A stretch of DNA of 64,000 nucleotides from Planctomyces sp. (GTDB taxonomy: Bacteria > Planctomycetota > Planctomycetia > Planctomycetales > Planctomycetaceae): contig JAEUIH010000004.1 in NCBI GenBank assembly GCA_016795105.1, positions 124,001 to 188,000 of the forward strand, given 5' to 3'. Below, one piece after another: positions 43,701-53,256 of this stretch. Position 1 is the stretch's first letter. Every line of letters starts with the position of its first letter. Both the position numbers and the translations under genes were made by a program. Below the pieces are notes generated by a model. That model did not search any database, was not told the DNA's origin, and worked only from the letters and a program-made list of their open reading frames with translations.

Positions 43701-43897
43701 ATAACGAATCACGGCCTGTGATGAATCGACCCGTTCCGCAGCGACCGTCGCCGCAGACGCCTGCGAAAGCAACTCCGTCAGCGGACCAGAAGCCACCGGC
43801 CGGTCAGCAGCCTCCATCGGGAGATGATGGAACCACGACGAGCAGGTTGCTGGCGCTGAAGAAGAAGCGTGATCAGGATGGCGGAACCAAAGAGTGA
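40748..43897 (+). CDS. Giant membrane protein with VWA and glutamine-amidotransferase-like domains
   Basis: A 1049-residue protein. Helices lie at about 28-48, 75-97 and 113-132. A von Willebrand A domain follows (about 140-270) with MIDAS start VYAVDVSDS. The region about 370-480 (ILVVTDPNSD, VVIFADVAAD, GIGFLMVGGPNSFGPGGY) resembles class I glutamine amidotransferase-like folds but lacks a clear catalytic Cys. A second VWA-like part has HHMIIISDGDASPP near 580. A C-terminal helix (about 915-935) leads to a Pro/Gln/Lys-rich cytoplasmic tail. Such proteins accompany MoxR ATPases. Coupled by ATGA to the NHL gene. Inferred role: scaffold of an envelope complex. Confidence 0.85.
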   Translation: MNAALKQHFRQVVLRLVPPARTPVTWQSAIPMIVFAVLFAGLSIGWIPLPRPVFLRKNIDIGPVEVDQAPLIWFELIPELEFLSPWMLSLVVFTPWIWWMQAAGHAGMPRVRGAFAAFCRLAICGLLIFVLAEPRAVRTSDVVSVVYAVDVSDSVNDYKNQALELVAGTSTEREGRDQAGLVVFGRTAAVEFPPRESFPFEGHLNTLVSQDATNLEQSLALSAAMLPEENNGRVVLISDGTETVGQLKDVVDGLQSRGVEVHVVPIEYNYEHEVLLERLDLPRFVRLGETYEASVVLSSLSPGSGTLVLMQGSETIERREIQFPAGKSRYTFPISVDAAGYFEYTARIEVSPEFDNRSENNIVQNYLFIEGPGRILVVTDPNSDANEWSFFEKALRQGERQVEVISAFAMPDDPLSLMPYDVVIFADVAADSLNGKQMDALHDSIRNLGIGFLMVGGPNSFGPGGYQGSVIEDALPISMEISNKKVLPKGALAIILHTCEFPSGNSWAKRITKKAIQVLNGEDIVGALAYGMNGEEWIFEMTPAKEYDSLVPKINNSQIGDMPDFASTMKMGLDALIKTDANSHHMIIISDGDASPPPEPLIKEFIDNQVSVSTVAVFPHDGDTRTLEMISGVTGGRFYFPDNPNELPSIFIKEAKTLRRSQIQKRDFVPQLENVDPIIRDIGVPPELHGYVLTSPKEDPRAVVVLTAPPGENEAAITDGEGDPILAVWRYGLGVTAAFTSDLSPRWGNDWLKWDQFQAFVNQTVTRVGRVRREQFLRVYTYTNGNEGVVVVEDFHPEESLLDVAVSVSGPNNFQTTQPVRQIAPRRYQTSMPLKGEGRYQVQVSAVGSDRKESSYAGFIVSYSPEYLRFRSNPIVLNDIAARTGGKELDSGKELKELGEEIYGDRKVKRSSRPIFDGLLMALACLFPLDVALRRVQLDFGWIRTMFRREKKESTATLGTLLQKKGEVSSTLAGMREEIRKQTGNNESRPVMNRPVPQRPSPQTPAKATPSADQKPPAGQQPPSGDDGTTTSRLLALKKKRDQDGGTKE

Positions 43898-43940
43898 AAA
43901 CTGAATGTGAATCGAGAACCTCAGAACAGAGATACAGATC

Positions 43941-44975
43941 ATGAGTGATGTGTCCGGTGAAAAGTCAGGCGGAAGTGGGTTAAGTGCCGCAGAGCTGCAG
44001 GCTGAAGCAAGTCAGTTTCGAACTGAGTTTCAGGACGTGCAGGAGGCCGTGGGCAAGGTCATCGTGGGGCAGCAGCGAGTCGTGGAAGCGACGCTGACAG
44101 CGTTGTTCTGCGGGGGCAACGTTCTCCTGGAAGGGGTGCCTGGGCTTGGGAAGACGGAGCTTGTGAAGGCACTCAGTAACGTCCTGCGGCTGGATTTTCG
44201 TCGCATTCAGTTCACTCCGGACCTGATGCCTGCGGACGTCATCGGAACGAATATGATGACGACGGATGAAACCGGCGGATATCGGTTCGAATTCAGGCGT
44301 GGCCCGATTTTTACTCAGCTGTTGCTTGCTGATGAAATCAACCGTGCAACACCCAAAACTCAGTCCGCGCTTCTGGAGACGATGCAGGAAGGGACAGTGA
44401 CAACCGGTGGAACGACCTACCGGCTTGATCCACCTTTCTTTGTGCTGGCGACTCAGAACCCGATTGAACAGGAAGGAACATTTCCCCTGCCGGAAGCTCA
44501 GCTTGACCGCTTCATGTACAAGGTTGTGGTTCCGTTTCTGAGCCGCGAAGAGCTGAATGAGGTTGTCAGTCGTACAATTCTGAGGAAGAAGTATGAAGCG
44601 GCCCCCATTCTGGACGGCCCCCGTATTCTGCACCTGCGAACAGTTCTGGATCGAGTAGTGGTTAGTGATCCGATGCGTGATTACGCATGTCGAATGGTTC
44701 TGGCTACGCATCCGGGAAGTCCATATGCACCGGAACGAGTCACAAAGTTCCTGCGATGGGGAGCAAGTCCCCGAGCAGCTCAGGCGTTGATTCGCGGTGC
44801 GCGAGTTCGGGCTTTGAGTCAGGGGCGACCTCATGTGGCGTTTGAAGACATTCGTTATTTTGCCGTTGAAGTCCTGCAGCATCGAGCACTGTTGAACTAC
44901 GATGGTCAGGCTGAAAACATTTCAGTCCGTGAAGTCGTGGAAGAGTGTATTCAAAAACTGCCAACTGAGGCCTGA
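43941..44975 (+). CDS. MoxR-family AAA+ ATPase
   Basis: A 344-residue AAA+ ATPase. Walker A GVPGLGKT is at 65-72, Walker B LLLADEINRATPKTQSALLE near 130-150, sensor 1 ATQNPIEQEGTFPLPEAQLDRF near 170-190, and an arginine-rich C-terminal lid with WGASPRAAQALI near 275-290. MoxR proteins act as chaperones that mature or activate partner complexes, usually together with VWA and DUF58 proteins. Exactly that neighbourhood is present here. It is followed by the DUF58 gene after 5 nt. Confidence 0.95.
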   Translation: MSDVSGEKSGGSGLSAAELQAEASQFRTEFQDVQEAVGKVIVGQQRVVEATLTALFCGGNVLLEGVPGLGKTELVKALSNVLRLDFRRIQFTPDLMPADVIGTNMMTTDETGGYRFEFRRGPIFTQLLLADEINRATPKTQSALLETMQEGTVTTGGTTYRLDPPFFVLATQNPIEQEGTFPLPEAQLDRFMYKVVVPFLSREELNEVVSRTILRKKYEAAPILDGPRILHLRTVLDRVVVSDPMRDYACRMVLATHPGSPYAPERVTKFLRWGASPRAAQALIRGARVRALSQGRPHVAFEDIRYFAVEVLQHRALLNYDGQAENISVREVVEECIQKLPTEA

Positions 44976-44980
44976 GTTCA

Positions 44981-45889
44981 GTGACAATTCCTTCATCGAG
45001 CAGCCAGTTAACGTCATTGTTTGAGAATTCAGTTCTCAATCAGATTGAGCGGATGCGGCTGAAGCCAATGCGACGACTGACGAACCGCAGTCGTGGAGAG
45101 CATTTGTCGGGTAAGGGTGGCAGCAGTACAGACTTTGCTGACTACCGGGACTATGCGGCCGGCGATGACCTGCGGTATGTTGACTGGAATATTTTTGCCC
45201 GACTGCATCGTCCGTATATCAAGCAGTTTCAGCATGAAGAAGAGCTGCATGTTGTATTGATTATCGATGCATCGACGTCAATGCTGTTTGAGAACAAGCT
45301 GCTGCGAGCCCGTCAGCTGGCTGCGGCGTTTGGGATTATGGGGTTGTTGAATGTCGAACGAGTGAGCGCGTATGCGGTTCATCAGAAACAGGGTGAGCAG
45401 TGGATTCTTCCGCCAGGGTCCGGTCGACAGAAGATTCGCCCGCTTCTTACGTTTCTTGAGCAGATCGGAGGAGGTGGAAATGTTCCGGTCGAAAAGGCCA
45501 TTGAAACGGCTTTAAGATTTCATCGGGGGCGGGGAATTGTCGTCATATTGAGTGACTTCCTGACGCTTGGCGATCTGACTCGGCCGCTCAATCTGTTGTA
45601 TAGCAGTGGGTTGGAAGTCTGGGGTGTGCAGATTCTTGGCGATTCGGAAATCAATCCCGTTATGCAGGGAGACCTCAGACTGGTTGACAGTGAAACGGGT
45701 GAAACTCTGGATATCACGAACGCATCAGAGCTGGTCAATATCTACCACGATCAGCGACTGTGGCTTCAGGAAACACTCGACACGCTTTGTCGTCGAAGAA
45801 ACGGGCGTTTTGTTTCAACCAATTCGGCTGCCGATTTGCGATCTGTCCTTTTTGATCAGCTATGTCGACAGGGATGGGTGACACGATGA
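44981..45889 (+). CDS. DUF58/VWA-like protein
   Basis: A 302-residue soluble protein. The DUF58 motif occurs as SGKGGSSTDFADYRDYAAGDDLRYVDWNIFARL (described here only by its key elements SxxxDFADYRxYxxGDD and DWxxxAR), around residues 43-75. A VWA-type fold follows, with LIIDASTSM as metal-site start near 88-96 and IVVILSDFL near 185. There is no membrane helix. DUF58 proteins are the standard partners of MoxR ATPases. GTG start. The end overlaps the following VWA membrane protein gene in ATGA. Confidence 0.92.
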   Translation: MTIPSSSSQLTSLFENSVLNQIERMRLKPMRRLTNRSRGEHLSGKGGSSTDFADYRDYAAGDDLRYVDWNIFARLHRPYIKQFQHEEELHVVLIIDASTSMLFENKLLRARQLAAAFGIMGLLNVERVSAYAVHQKQGEQWILPPGSGRQKIRPLLTFLEQIGGGGNVPVEKAIETALRFHRGRGIVVILSDFLTLGDLTRPLNLLYSSGLEVWGVQILGDSEINPVMQGDLRLVDSETGETLDITNASELVNIYHDQRLWLQETLDTLCRRRNGRFVSTNSAADLRSVLFDQLCRQGWVTR

Positions 45890-47766
45890 GTTGGCTGTCA
45901 TTCACTTTCGCGGCTGGAGCCTGGTTTCTCGCGGCATCTGTGCCACTGATCATACTCTACTTTCTGAAGCTGAAGCGGCCAAAGCTTGAGATTCCTTCGC
46001 TGGTCCTTTGGCAGTCTGTGGTGAATGACCAGCGAGTCAATTCGCCGTTTCAGAAGTTCCGTCGGAATTTGTTGTTACTGTTGCAGCTGCTGCTGCTGTT
46101 TCTGATTGTTCTTGCGCTGATGCAGCCCCGAGTTCAGAGCGGAGCTGGTGCCAGCGAATATATGCCGATTCTGGTGGACTGTTCGGCGAGCATGGGAGCA
46201 AAAGACGAAGCGACCGGAAAGACTCGGCTGGACCTGGTCAAAGAGCAGCTGCTTGATCGTATTGATCGACTCGGACCGGACCAGAAACTCGCATTGTTTT
46301 CGTTTGCGGATACCGGACGGAGACTTACTGAATTTACCAGTGATCGACGAGACCTCAAACGAGCAGTAAATGCCTTGACCGCATCCGATCTTCCCGGACG
46401 TCTGGACGATGTTCTGCGGATGACGGCAGCTTATACCAGGACGTTTCCGATCGATCGGATTACGGTCATGACTGATGGCAACATCAGCAGTCAGATTGAC
46501 TTTGAACTTCCATTTAAGATTGATGTTGTGAAAGTGGATCCACCTGGTCCAAATATTGGGATTACAGAATTCAGTGCCCGAAGAAGCGGACCAGAAGACT
46601 GGGAAGTATTTGTGCGGGTGGCTGGCGCTTCGGCGGACATGAGAGAAGGCACACTCGAACTCTACGAAAACGGACAGAAGACGGCAGACCAGAAGTTAGA
46701 AGTGGCTGTGGATGAATCGCAGCGGTTGGTGTTTCCGGTCACCACGACGGAGCCCACACTGCTTGAAGCCAGACTGGTGCCGACCGGATTCGATTCGATG
46801 CAGACAGATAACTCGGTGTGGCTCACACTTCCGGCAGCCCGTCCGCTCAGGGTTTGGGTATCCTCTGAACTGAATGCATGGAAGCACGCTGTGCGAGTTC
46901 TGACACAGGTGGAACTTGCTGGCGCCGAAGGCGGCGGACCCGGTGCACTCGACTATGACATGGTTGTTTCCGAGTCTGAAGACATTGAGGGTGCAGAATC
47001 GCCTGTCTCAATTTTTGTGGGAGTGATTCCCTCCGACCTGGCTGGTATCGTTGAGCTTCGGGAAGAGATCGCGACAGTGGTGGACTGGAACAGGACATCA
47101 CCACTCCTCCGACACGTGCAACTTGGGGATGTTCAGGTTGGCGAGAGTCCGGCATACATTGCCGGGAAAGGAGTGAAGGATCTTGAAGAACGCGGCTATG
47201 AAGTTCTGATCGACGGGAACCTTGGGCCGCTTCTGGTACAGCGACGTGAAGGCCTGCATGTTGCCTTTTACTTCCTGTTCCATACCGATCGTTCGACTCT
47301 CCCCTATCGGCTTGGATTTCCAATCATGGTCGCCAACGGCGTCGAGGCCTCTCTGAAGCAGGCAGCATTGTCGGAAGTGGCATCGGCGCCTACCGGCGTG
47401 CTTCCGGCGCTTTCCGTTGAACCTGATCGGGAATACCGAGTGCGAGGGCCTGGCGGTGATGAAGTCACGCTCAGATCATCAGGAGGTGGGATGCTGAGTG
47501 GTGCGGCTGCAGGGACTGTGGGCAGGTATGACATTCTTGATGGTGCAGACGTTATCACTTCGATCGGTACCGGGCTGTTGAATCCACTGGAGTCCAGCCT
47601 TGCTCAGGTACAGGAGCTGCAGTTTACAGAAGTGACAGTCAAGTCTGAAGAGGGTGAAGTTCTTGACAGCGACTTCCCGCTGTGGTGGACAGCAGCGTTG
47701 ATTGCCTTTGGCCTGATGTTGTACGAGTGGTGGTACTTTCAGCGTGGTCGTGGAGTCATGACATGA
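45886..47766 (+). CDS. BatA-like VWA membrane protein
   Basis: A 626-residue protein with an N-terminal BatA domain: helix about 6-28 ending in FLKLKRPKLEIPSLVLWQ, then helix about 58-80 before PRVQSG. The VWA domain (about 90-230) begins PILVDCSASM with a MIDAS-like DxSxS and contains ITVMTDGN. A long extracytoplasmic beta-rich region follows, and a final helix lies near 600-620 (WWTAALIAFGLMLYEWWYF). ATG 45886 in the ATGA overlap with the DUF58 stop is preferred over the longer frame at 45862. It forms with MoxR and DUF58 the classic Bat/aerotolerance-type trio. Confidence 0.9.
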   Translation: MSWLSFTFAAGAWFLAASVPLIILYFLKLKRPKLEIPSLVLWQSVVNDQRVNSPFQKFRRNLLLLLQLLLLFLIVLALMQPRVQSGAGASEYMPILVDCSASMGAKDEATGKTRLDLVKEQLLDRIDRLGPDQKLALFSFADTGRRLTEFTSDRRDLKRAVNALTASDLPGRLDDVLRMTAAYTRTFPIDRITVMTDGNISSQIDFELPFKIDVVKVDPPGPNIGITEFSARRSGPEDWEVFVRVAGASADMREGTLELYENGQKTADQKLEVAVDESQRLVFPVTTTEPTLLEARLVPTGFDSMQTDNSVWLTLPAARPLRVWVSSELNAWKHAVRVLTQVELAGAEGGGPGALDYDMVVSESEDIEGAESPVSIFVGVIPSDLAGIVELREEIATVVDWNRTSPLLRHVQLGDVQVGESPAYIAGKGVKDLEERGYEVLIDGNLGPLLVQRREGLHVAFYFLFHTDRSTLPYRLGFPIMVANGVEASLKQAALSEVASAPTGVLPALSVEPDREYRVRGPGGDEVTLRSSGGGMLSGAAAGTVGRYDILDGADVITSIGTGLLNPLESSLAQVQELQFTEVTVKSEEGEVLDSDFPLWWTAALIAFGLMLYEWWYFQRGRGVMT

Positions 47767-50102
47767 CAGGCAGGTTACTCCTTGTAATCGCACTCCTGCT
47801 GGGTGGTTTTTGGGGGACAGCGAGTGCTCAGGAAAAGCCGCCGGTTCGGCTGAGGCTCTCTTCGCTGTCGGTCCGAAATCGGTCCTGTGCGCCGATCGCG
47901 GTTCAGGTGAAGCTGGAGTACAACGACCCGAAGATTCTGGAAGGCGATCTGGAACTTTATCTCTATGATGCGCTCGATATCGTGTCACCGGAAGACATGC
48001 TTGCCAGTATGAAGTATGAGGGAATTGTACTTTCCGGATCGGACTACATCTTTCATACGATTCTGCCACCGGTACCAACATCGACGCTGCAGAATCTGGC
48101 CGTTCAGGCATGGTTCCGAACAAAAGACGGCAACAGGATTCCGCTCAGCTCATCGCTGAAAGATATCAGCCCTCCCAAGCCTCATGATTTGCTGATGATC
48201 AGTCCGCTGGAGCGAGCAACCACGATTTGTTCATGTCGAGCGTCCACGACAGCTGGTCAGTCGTCGGCGAATCGTGAGTTTTTGGAGAAATCGCTTTCAT
48301 TGGAGAACTACAATCCGGCATTTCGGGCGGAGGGGACTGTTGAGACAGTGGCGGGAGGGCGCTCGCCTCAGTTGATGGGGCGGCATATACAGTATTATCC
48401 GGTAGACTGGGCCAGTCGAGACCTTCCATCGAATCCGTTGATGTTGTGTGCCTTCGACATGGTGCTGTTTAGTGACGGCGGCCTGGGGGCTCTGTCCGCC
48501 GAACAACTCGACGCTGTACTTGCCTGGGTACAAGCAGGAGGAAGCGCATGCTTCGTGGCCGATTCGCCGCTCAAAGGTTACCACCTGAACATGATTCAGA
48601 CAGTATTTCAGGGACCGCAAAGTAATCAACAGTTCGTACTTGACGACAGTGGAAGACTCATGGTCCTTACCGGTGAACAGCCTCAGGCTCGTTTTCAGCA
48701 TTTCGGGTTGGGCCGCATGGTGCTCTTGCGGGCCGAAGAGGACTGGTCAAAGACGCTTCCACCGGAAACGATGGGACTGTTGAACGGGTTTCTCTGGAAG
48801 GTGCGGATGGATTCGCCGATCCATTCAGGCCAGAAGTGGAGTTCCCCCGGAATAGAAGACCTGTTGACTTCGAAAGGCGTACCGTGGGAGAAGAATGATG
48901 CTGGCAACTACAACATTAAAAACCACTACAATGGTCGCCAGTATTTTGCGGAAGCGTTCAATCTGACACCCGAACAGCTTCGAGAAACTTATACACTTGA
49001 AACTCAACTGGCACCGTTGACGGAATCGCTCGTTTCGACCGCCAGCGTGGGCCTGATGCCTGAAGACGTTGAGATGGTTCCCACGTGGGTCATCGCTCTG
49101 ATCCTGGCGGCCTATGTGACCGTCATTGGTCCGGTGGACTATGTTGTGTTGGGATGGTTTCGACTTCGTAAATTCACATGGATTGCTTTTCCCGTTGTGA
49201 CAGCCGCTTTCACGGCGTTTACGATCTGGATTGCTCATGTTTATATGGGCAGTACAGAAACGGGCGGTTCGATCGAGATCGTAGATGTTGTCGAAGACGG
49301 AAAAGCAATTCGTCAGACTCGACTCGAAATGTTGTTCTACGGAAGCCGGACCACACATAAGTCGAGTCATCGCAATGAAATTTCGGTTGCGGTAGCCGAC
49401 GTGATGTCACCTGCGGATTACCTTCGTGGAAATTATCGGATGGATAATCCGGTGCGTGCTTCAGGCACTCCGAAGCTGGGTTTTGTCGGCCGGTTTCCTG
49501 ATAACTACACAATTTCTCAGACAGTCCAGCAGTGGTCGCCACAAATGATGCGAACAACGGCAATCCTGCCTGAAGGAGTTCAGGTTCCGCAGCTGGATTG
49601 GAATGATGCGACCCTGGTGTCAACGGCGGGAGGCCGTGTGCGGCTGAGTCAAACGATTATGAAGCTGGGGACGGGCTCTGGTGAAGCAGCGGCATTCAGT
49701 GTGCCCAGTGTTCGCGCGTGGGTACTGCACAAAGAGAAGCTCTACGATCTCTCGAGGAATCCGGAACAGTCGATGCCTGGTGTGCAGCCGGCGGTGATGA
49801 CGAATTCGTATATGTACAGCGATCCTTACAGTAGTGGCATGTACGGGATGAACATGAAGGACGCTCTGCTGCACTGTTTTCTGGATTCGACAGTAGCAAC
49901 AAAGAGGAATTCATTTATGTCGATTGTCAGCCAGGTGTCCCCTGAGGGATCGGCCCAGCTGGAAGATCTCCCGTTTCTGGACTCAACTGATCCTCGACAA
50001 TGGGCCCTGGTAATCGTTGTTCCGGAACAGAACGTATACCGAGTCTATCGCAAGTTATACATTGTTGAACCGCAGGGTGACGGAGAGATGTCCGATGAGT
50101 AA
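47763..50102 (+). CDS. Large exported membrane protein, module 1
   Basis: A 779-residue protein. The signal peptide (1-23) ends GTASAQ. An extracytoplasmic part contains a glutamine-amidotransferase-like stretch (LDAVLAWVQAGGSACFVADS, residues about 240-265). Two helices at about 440-495 include AAYVTVIGPVDYVVL. A further domain of about 280 residues follows. It overlaps the preceding stop by ATGA and the following ATPase start by 8 nt. The helix pair and the preceding WxxxGG pattern are shared with the 645-residue protein at 53257, so these are paralogous. Relatives near ABC-2 transporters include GldG-like proteins. Function unknown. Confidence 0.75.
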   Translation: MTGRLLLVIALLLGGFWGTASAQEKPPVRLRLSSLSVRNRSCAPIAVQVKLEYNDPKILEGDLELYLYDALDIVSPEDMLASMKYEGIVLSGSDYIFHTILPPVPTSTLQNLAVQAWFRTKDGNRIPLSSSLKDISPPKPHDLLMISPLERATTICSCRASTTAGQSSANREFLEKSLSLENYNPAFRAEGTVETVAGGRSPQLMGRHIQYYPVDWASRDLPSNPLMLCAFDMVLFSDGGLGALSAEQLDAVLAWVQAGGSACFVADSPLKGYHLNMIQTVFQGPQSNQQFVLDDSGRLMVLTGEQPQARFQHFGLGRMVLLRAEEDWSKTLPPETMGLLNGFLWKVRMDSPIHSGQKWSSPGIEDLLTSKGVPWEKNDAGNYNIKNHYNGRQYFAEAFNLTPEQLRETYTLETQLAPLTESLVSTASVGLMPEDVEMVPTWVIALILAAYVTVIGPVDYVVLGWFRLRKFTWIAFPVVTAAFTAFTIWIAHVYMGSTETGGSIEIVDVVEDGKAIRQTRLEMLFYGSRTTHKSSHRNEISVAVADVMSPADYLRGNYRMDNPVRASGTPKLGFVGRFPDNYTISQTVQQWSPQMMRTTAILPEGVQVPQLDWNDATLVSTAGGRVRLSQTIMKLGTGSGEAAAFSVPSVRAWVLHKEKLYDLSRNPEQSMPGVQPAVMTNSYMYSDPYSSGMYGMNMKDALLHCFLDSTVATKRNSFMSIVSQVSPEGSAQLEDLPFLDSTDPRQWALVIVVPEQNVYRVYRKLYIVEPQGDGEMSDE

Positions 50103-51174
50103 TGAAGACGATCTGGACGTATCAGACTGGATCGCTGAAGGGCCGTTTTCGAAGCCACACAGTGCGTCGCAGAGCGTCCCTGTACCCGCGCCGGCTGCAA
50201 TGTCCTCTGCGGCCGCAGCAATGCAGCCAGGTCATGGAAAACCACTGGCTGTTTGCATTCGGGACCTGCGAGTTTCGTATGGTAAATTTGATGCAGTCAA
50301 GGGAATTTCGCTCGATATTCCTCAAGGGGAAGTCTTCGGGTTTATCGGTCCGAATGGCGCTGGAAAGTCGTCCACGATTCGAGTTTTGGCAACGTTGCAG
50401 CCAAAGTTTCGAGGGTTGGCGATGGTGTGTGGGCTGGATGTGCTGACACAGCCCCAGAGAGTTCGCGAAGTCATGGGATATATGCCTGACTTCTTTGGAG
50501 TTTATGAAGACCTGACGGCACTGGAGTATCTTCATTTCTTTGCAGCGGCTTATAAATTGCCGGTCGCAAAACGGCGTGGAGTCATCGACGATGTTCTGGC
50601 ATTGACCGACCTGACCCACAAGGCGGATTCTCCTGTTGAAGGACTGTCTCGCGGGATGAAACAGCGGCTGGCCCTGGCCAGAGTTCTGTTGCATGATCCT
50701 CAGGTATTGTTGCTGGATGAACCCACAAGCGGTCTGGATCCACGTGCGAGAATTGAAGTTCGCGAGCTGTTGAAGGCACTTCGCGGAATGGGAAAAACGA
50801 TTCTGATCAGTAGTCATATTCTCGAAGAGCTGAGTCAGCTTTGTACTCGGATCGGGATCATCGAGACGGGATTATTGGTGGCGCACGGTTCGCTGACGGA
50901 CATTTACCGTCAGCTGCAGTTGAAGCGAGTGATTCACATTCGCTGTGTTGATCCGGCCTCGGATTTACTGGACAGGGTGCGAAGAATCCAGGGTGTGGAT
51001 TCCGTTGAGCAGCAGGTTGACCGCTGGGCGATCAAACTTCACGAAGATCAGATGTCTGTTGCGGACCTCCATCAGGCGCTTGTTGAAGAAAAGGCCAGGC
51101 TTGTCATGTTCCAGCCGGAAGCCATGGATATGGAGACGGCCTTTATGAAACTCACCGAAGGCAAGACCGCTTAG
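50095..51174 (+). CDS. CcmA-type ABC ATPase, module 1
   Basis: A 359-residue ABC-2 exporter ATPase. A Pro/Ala-rich N-terminal extension of about 55 residues precedes the ABC domain. Walker A GPNGAGKSSTI lies near 86-96, MGYMPDFFGVYEDLTALEYL near 130-150, signature LSRGMKQRLALARVL near 185, Walker B LLLDEPTSGLDPRARIE near 207 and ISSHILEELSQL near 240. A C-terminal part (about 285-359) is typical of this group. ATG 50095, with GGAGAG upstream, overlaps the previous gene by 8 nt. It energises the permease at 51289. Confidence 0.93.
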   Translation: MSNEDDLDVSDWIAEGPFSKPHSASQSVPVPAPAAMSSAAAAMQPGHGKPLAVCIRDLRVSYGKFDAVKGISLDIPQGEVFGFIGPNGAGKSSTIRVLATLQPKFRGLAMVCGLDVLTQPQRVREVMGYMPDFFGVYEDLTALEYLHFFAAAYKLPVAKRRGVIDDVLALTDLTHKADSPVEGLSRGMKQRLALARVLLHDPQVLLLDEPTSGLDPRARIEVRELLKALRGMGKTILISSHILEELSQLCTRIGIIETGLLVAHGSLTDIYRQLQLKRVIHIRCVDPASDLLDRVRRIQGVDSVEQQVDRWAIKLHEDQMSVADLHQALVEEKARLVMFQPEAMDMETAFMKLTEGKTA

Positions 51175-51288
51175 TCTCTGGTATCTCAGTCACTGGCAAG
51201 TCCGTGCGGGGCGTGTTGGTGTCTGGATTCGTTGTGTTTATTACTGATCAGAATTCCGGAAGCCGAACTGGAGATACAGGAAGACCGA

Positions 51289-53226
51289 ATGTTGTTGCCT
51301 CAGCTTCCACTACTGAGACGTGAACTGACGGAACTGTCAAACCGTCGGCGCACGTATATCATCCGCATGTTGGGGGCAATTGGGCTGCTGTTTGCGGTGT
51401 TTATTGTGTTTCAGAGGTCGGTTGCCACAAATCTGGGCCTTCAGCCCAATGTAGTGGGCGTCAATCGGTTCCTTGGGATTGGGGGACCCATCTTTTCGGA
51501 TGTCGTTCCGTTGTTGTTTCGGACAATTCAGTTACTGATGCCGGCGCTTTGTTGTTCGGCTATTACAATTGAGAAAGAACGAAACACCATAGGGACGCTG
51601 TTCCTGACTCGACTCTCGCCCTTTGCCATCATTCTTGAGAAGCTGGGCAGTCGCATGATTCCGATGTTCACTCTGCTGCTGCTGACGTTTCCGGTACTGG
51701 CTTACGTGTATTCACTGGGCGGCGTTGATACTCAGTTATTACTGGGGACGCTTTGGCTGTTGTGGTGTGAGACGTTTTTGTATGCAGCGATTGCGATGGC
51801 CTGCAGTGTCTGGTGCCGCACGACGGTTTCTGCATTCATTGCAGCATATACGATTTCGATGTTTATGCTGATGTTCTCCAGTTCGCTCGGAGTTCTGACG
51901 CTGACACCTTACGATATCTGGTTGTGGGCATTTTCGTCGTCCAACGGAAATCCACCTCAGCTAATGAGCATCCTGAGTCGGAGTCGGTTGTTTGGCGGAA
52001 TGCAGCCACTCGCGCTGACCCTCATGACGTTCTTTGCTTCGATTCCATCGTTGATGCTCTCTGTCGGATGTGTTGTGTTCTCGAGGCTTTTTCTATATCG
52101 CCGGGCATTTGTCACGCCTTCAAACCGGCTCATGAAAATGTTTCGCTCGATTGATAAGTTCTTTGTTGAGCTGAACGAGAGGACAACTCGTGGTGTTGAA
52201 CTTGTAAAAGACCACAACGAAATGCCGGAGTTCAATCCGATTGCCTGGCGAGAGAGAACCAGAAAGTCTCTCGGCAAAGCTCGTTACCTGTTCCGGATTC
52301 TGACAGCACTCGAAGTACCCACGATTTTCATCTGTGGACTGGCAGCAATCAGTTCATCGAGTCAGAGTTTTGAGGGGCTTCGGTATCTGCTGGTGCTGTT
52401 GTGGGGACTGTCATTCCTGATCATCAGTGTCAGGGCATCAACTGCGATATCATCAGAGAGAGCACGAGAGACGATTGAACCACTGCTGTCGACACCGATG
52501 ACCGGATCGCAGATTCTGCGAGAGAAGATTCAGGGCATGAGTCGGCTCTTGATCGTCCTGACGGTGCCGATGCTGACAATTCATCTGACGCTCTTAACTG
52601 CCTATGTCGACTTTTCGCAGGTCGTGCGAGCTGGTATTGATTTTGGTGCTTTGGCCCTGATTTTCTTTTATACATTGTTTGCCGTGATCGGGACGGTGCT
52701 TGCGATGCGAATGGTGGCATGGACATCGATTGCCATTGGTGTTCGGTTTGCGTCTCAGACAAAATCGGTCCTTGCAGCTGTGTCAGTGAATGTCTGCTGG
52801 ATTCTGATGCCTGCCGGGGCCGCAATTTTGATGTTTCTCCTGTCTGGATGGTTGTCGATTGGGTATCCCTCAGATCCACGTCAAATTCTGATGGGAGAAA
52901 TGAATGGTCCTGAAGATTTTATCTCGGTTGCACTGTCGTCGTTATCACCGCAGGGAGCGATTGTGCTGAATGAACGTTATCTCATAGCTGCCAGCGGGAT
53001 GCGATACGGTTACAGTTATGCTTCTCAGAACGACACAAATTTGTTGACTGTCCTTCCGTTTCTTGTGGCAGGCATGCTGATGATCCAGGCACTGATGCTG
53101 TTTGTGATTCGGTGGTATGTGTTATGGCGGGCGCCCGCGTTTCTGAAACGACTTGATCAGGATCCGAGTCGATCACAACTGCAGGACGCAATACAGGCCG
53201 CATCACTTCAGCCGGTGCAGGTCTGA
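51289..53226 (+). CDS. ABC-2 type permease, module 1
   Basis: A 645-residue polytopic protein with about twelve helices in two sets. The first set (about 25-290) includes ITIEKERNTIGTLFLTRLSP, the signature loop of ABC-2 permeases. The second set (about 350-620) has AISSERARETIEPLLSTPMTGSQIL, its counterpart. The duplication of this loop suggests a fused double permease. ATG 51289 with AGGAAG about 6 nt upstream is preferred over the frame starting at 51232. It partners the preceding ATPase. The substrate is not evident. Confidence 0.85.
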   Translation: MLLPQLPLLRRELTELSNRRRTYIIRMLGAIGLLFAVFIVFQRSVATNLGLQPNVVGVNRFLGIGGPIFSDVVPLLFRTIQLLMPALCCSAITIEKERNTIGTLFLTRLSPFAIILEKLGSRMIPMFTLLLLTFPVLAYVYSLGGVDTQLLLGTLWLLWCETFLYAAIAMACSVWCRTTVSAFIAAYTISMFMLMFSSSLGVLTLTPYDIWLWAFSSSNGNPPQLMSILSRSRLFGGMQPLALTLMTFFASIPSLMLSVGCVVFSRLFLYRRAFVTPSNRLMKMFRSIDKFFVELNERTTRGVELVKDHNEMPEFNPIAWRERTRKSLGKARYLFRILTALEVPTIFICGLAAISSSSQSFEGLRYLLVLLWGLSFLIISVRASTAISSERARETIEPLLSTPMTGSQILREKIQGMSRLLIVLTVPMLTIHLTLLTAYVDFSQVVRAGIDFGALALIFFYTLFAVIGTVLAMRMVAWTSIAIGVRFASQTKSVLAAVSVNVCWILMPAGAAILMFLLSGWLSIGYPSDPRQILMGEMNGPEDFISVALSSLSPQGAIVLNERYLIAASGMRYGYSYASQNDTNLLTVLPFLVAGMLMIQALMLFVIRWYVLWRAPAFLKRLDQDPSRSQLQDAIQAASLQPVQV

Positions 53227-53256
53227 TACTTTCGGAACGAGACTTGAGACTGAACA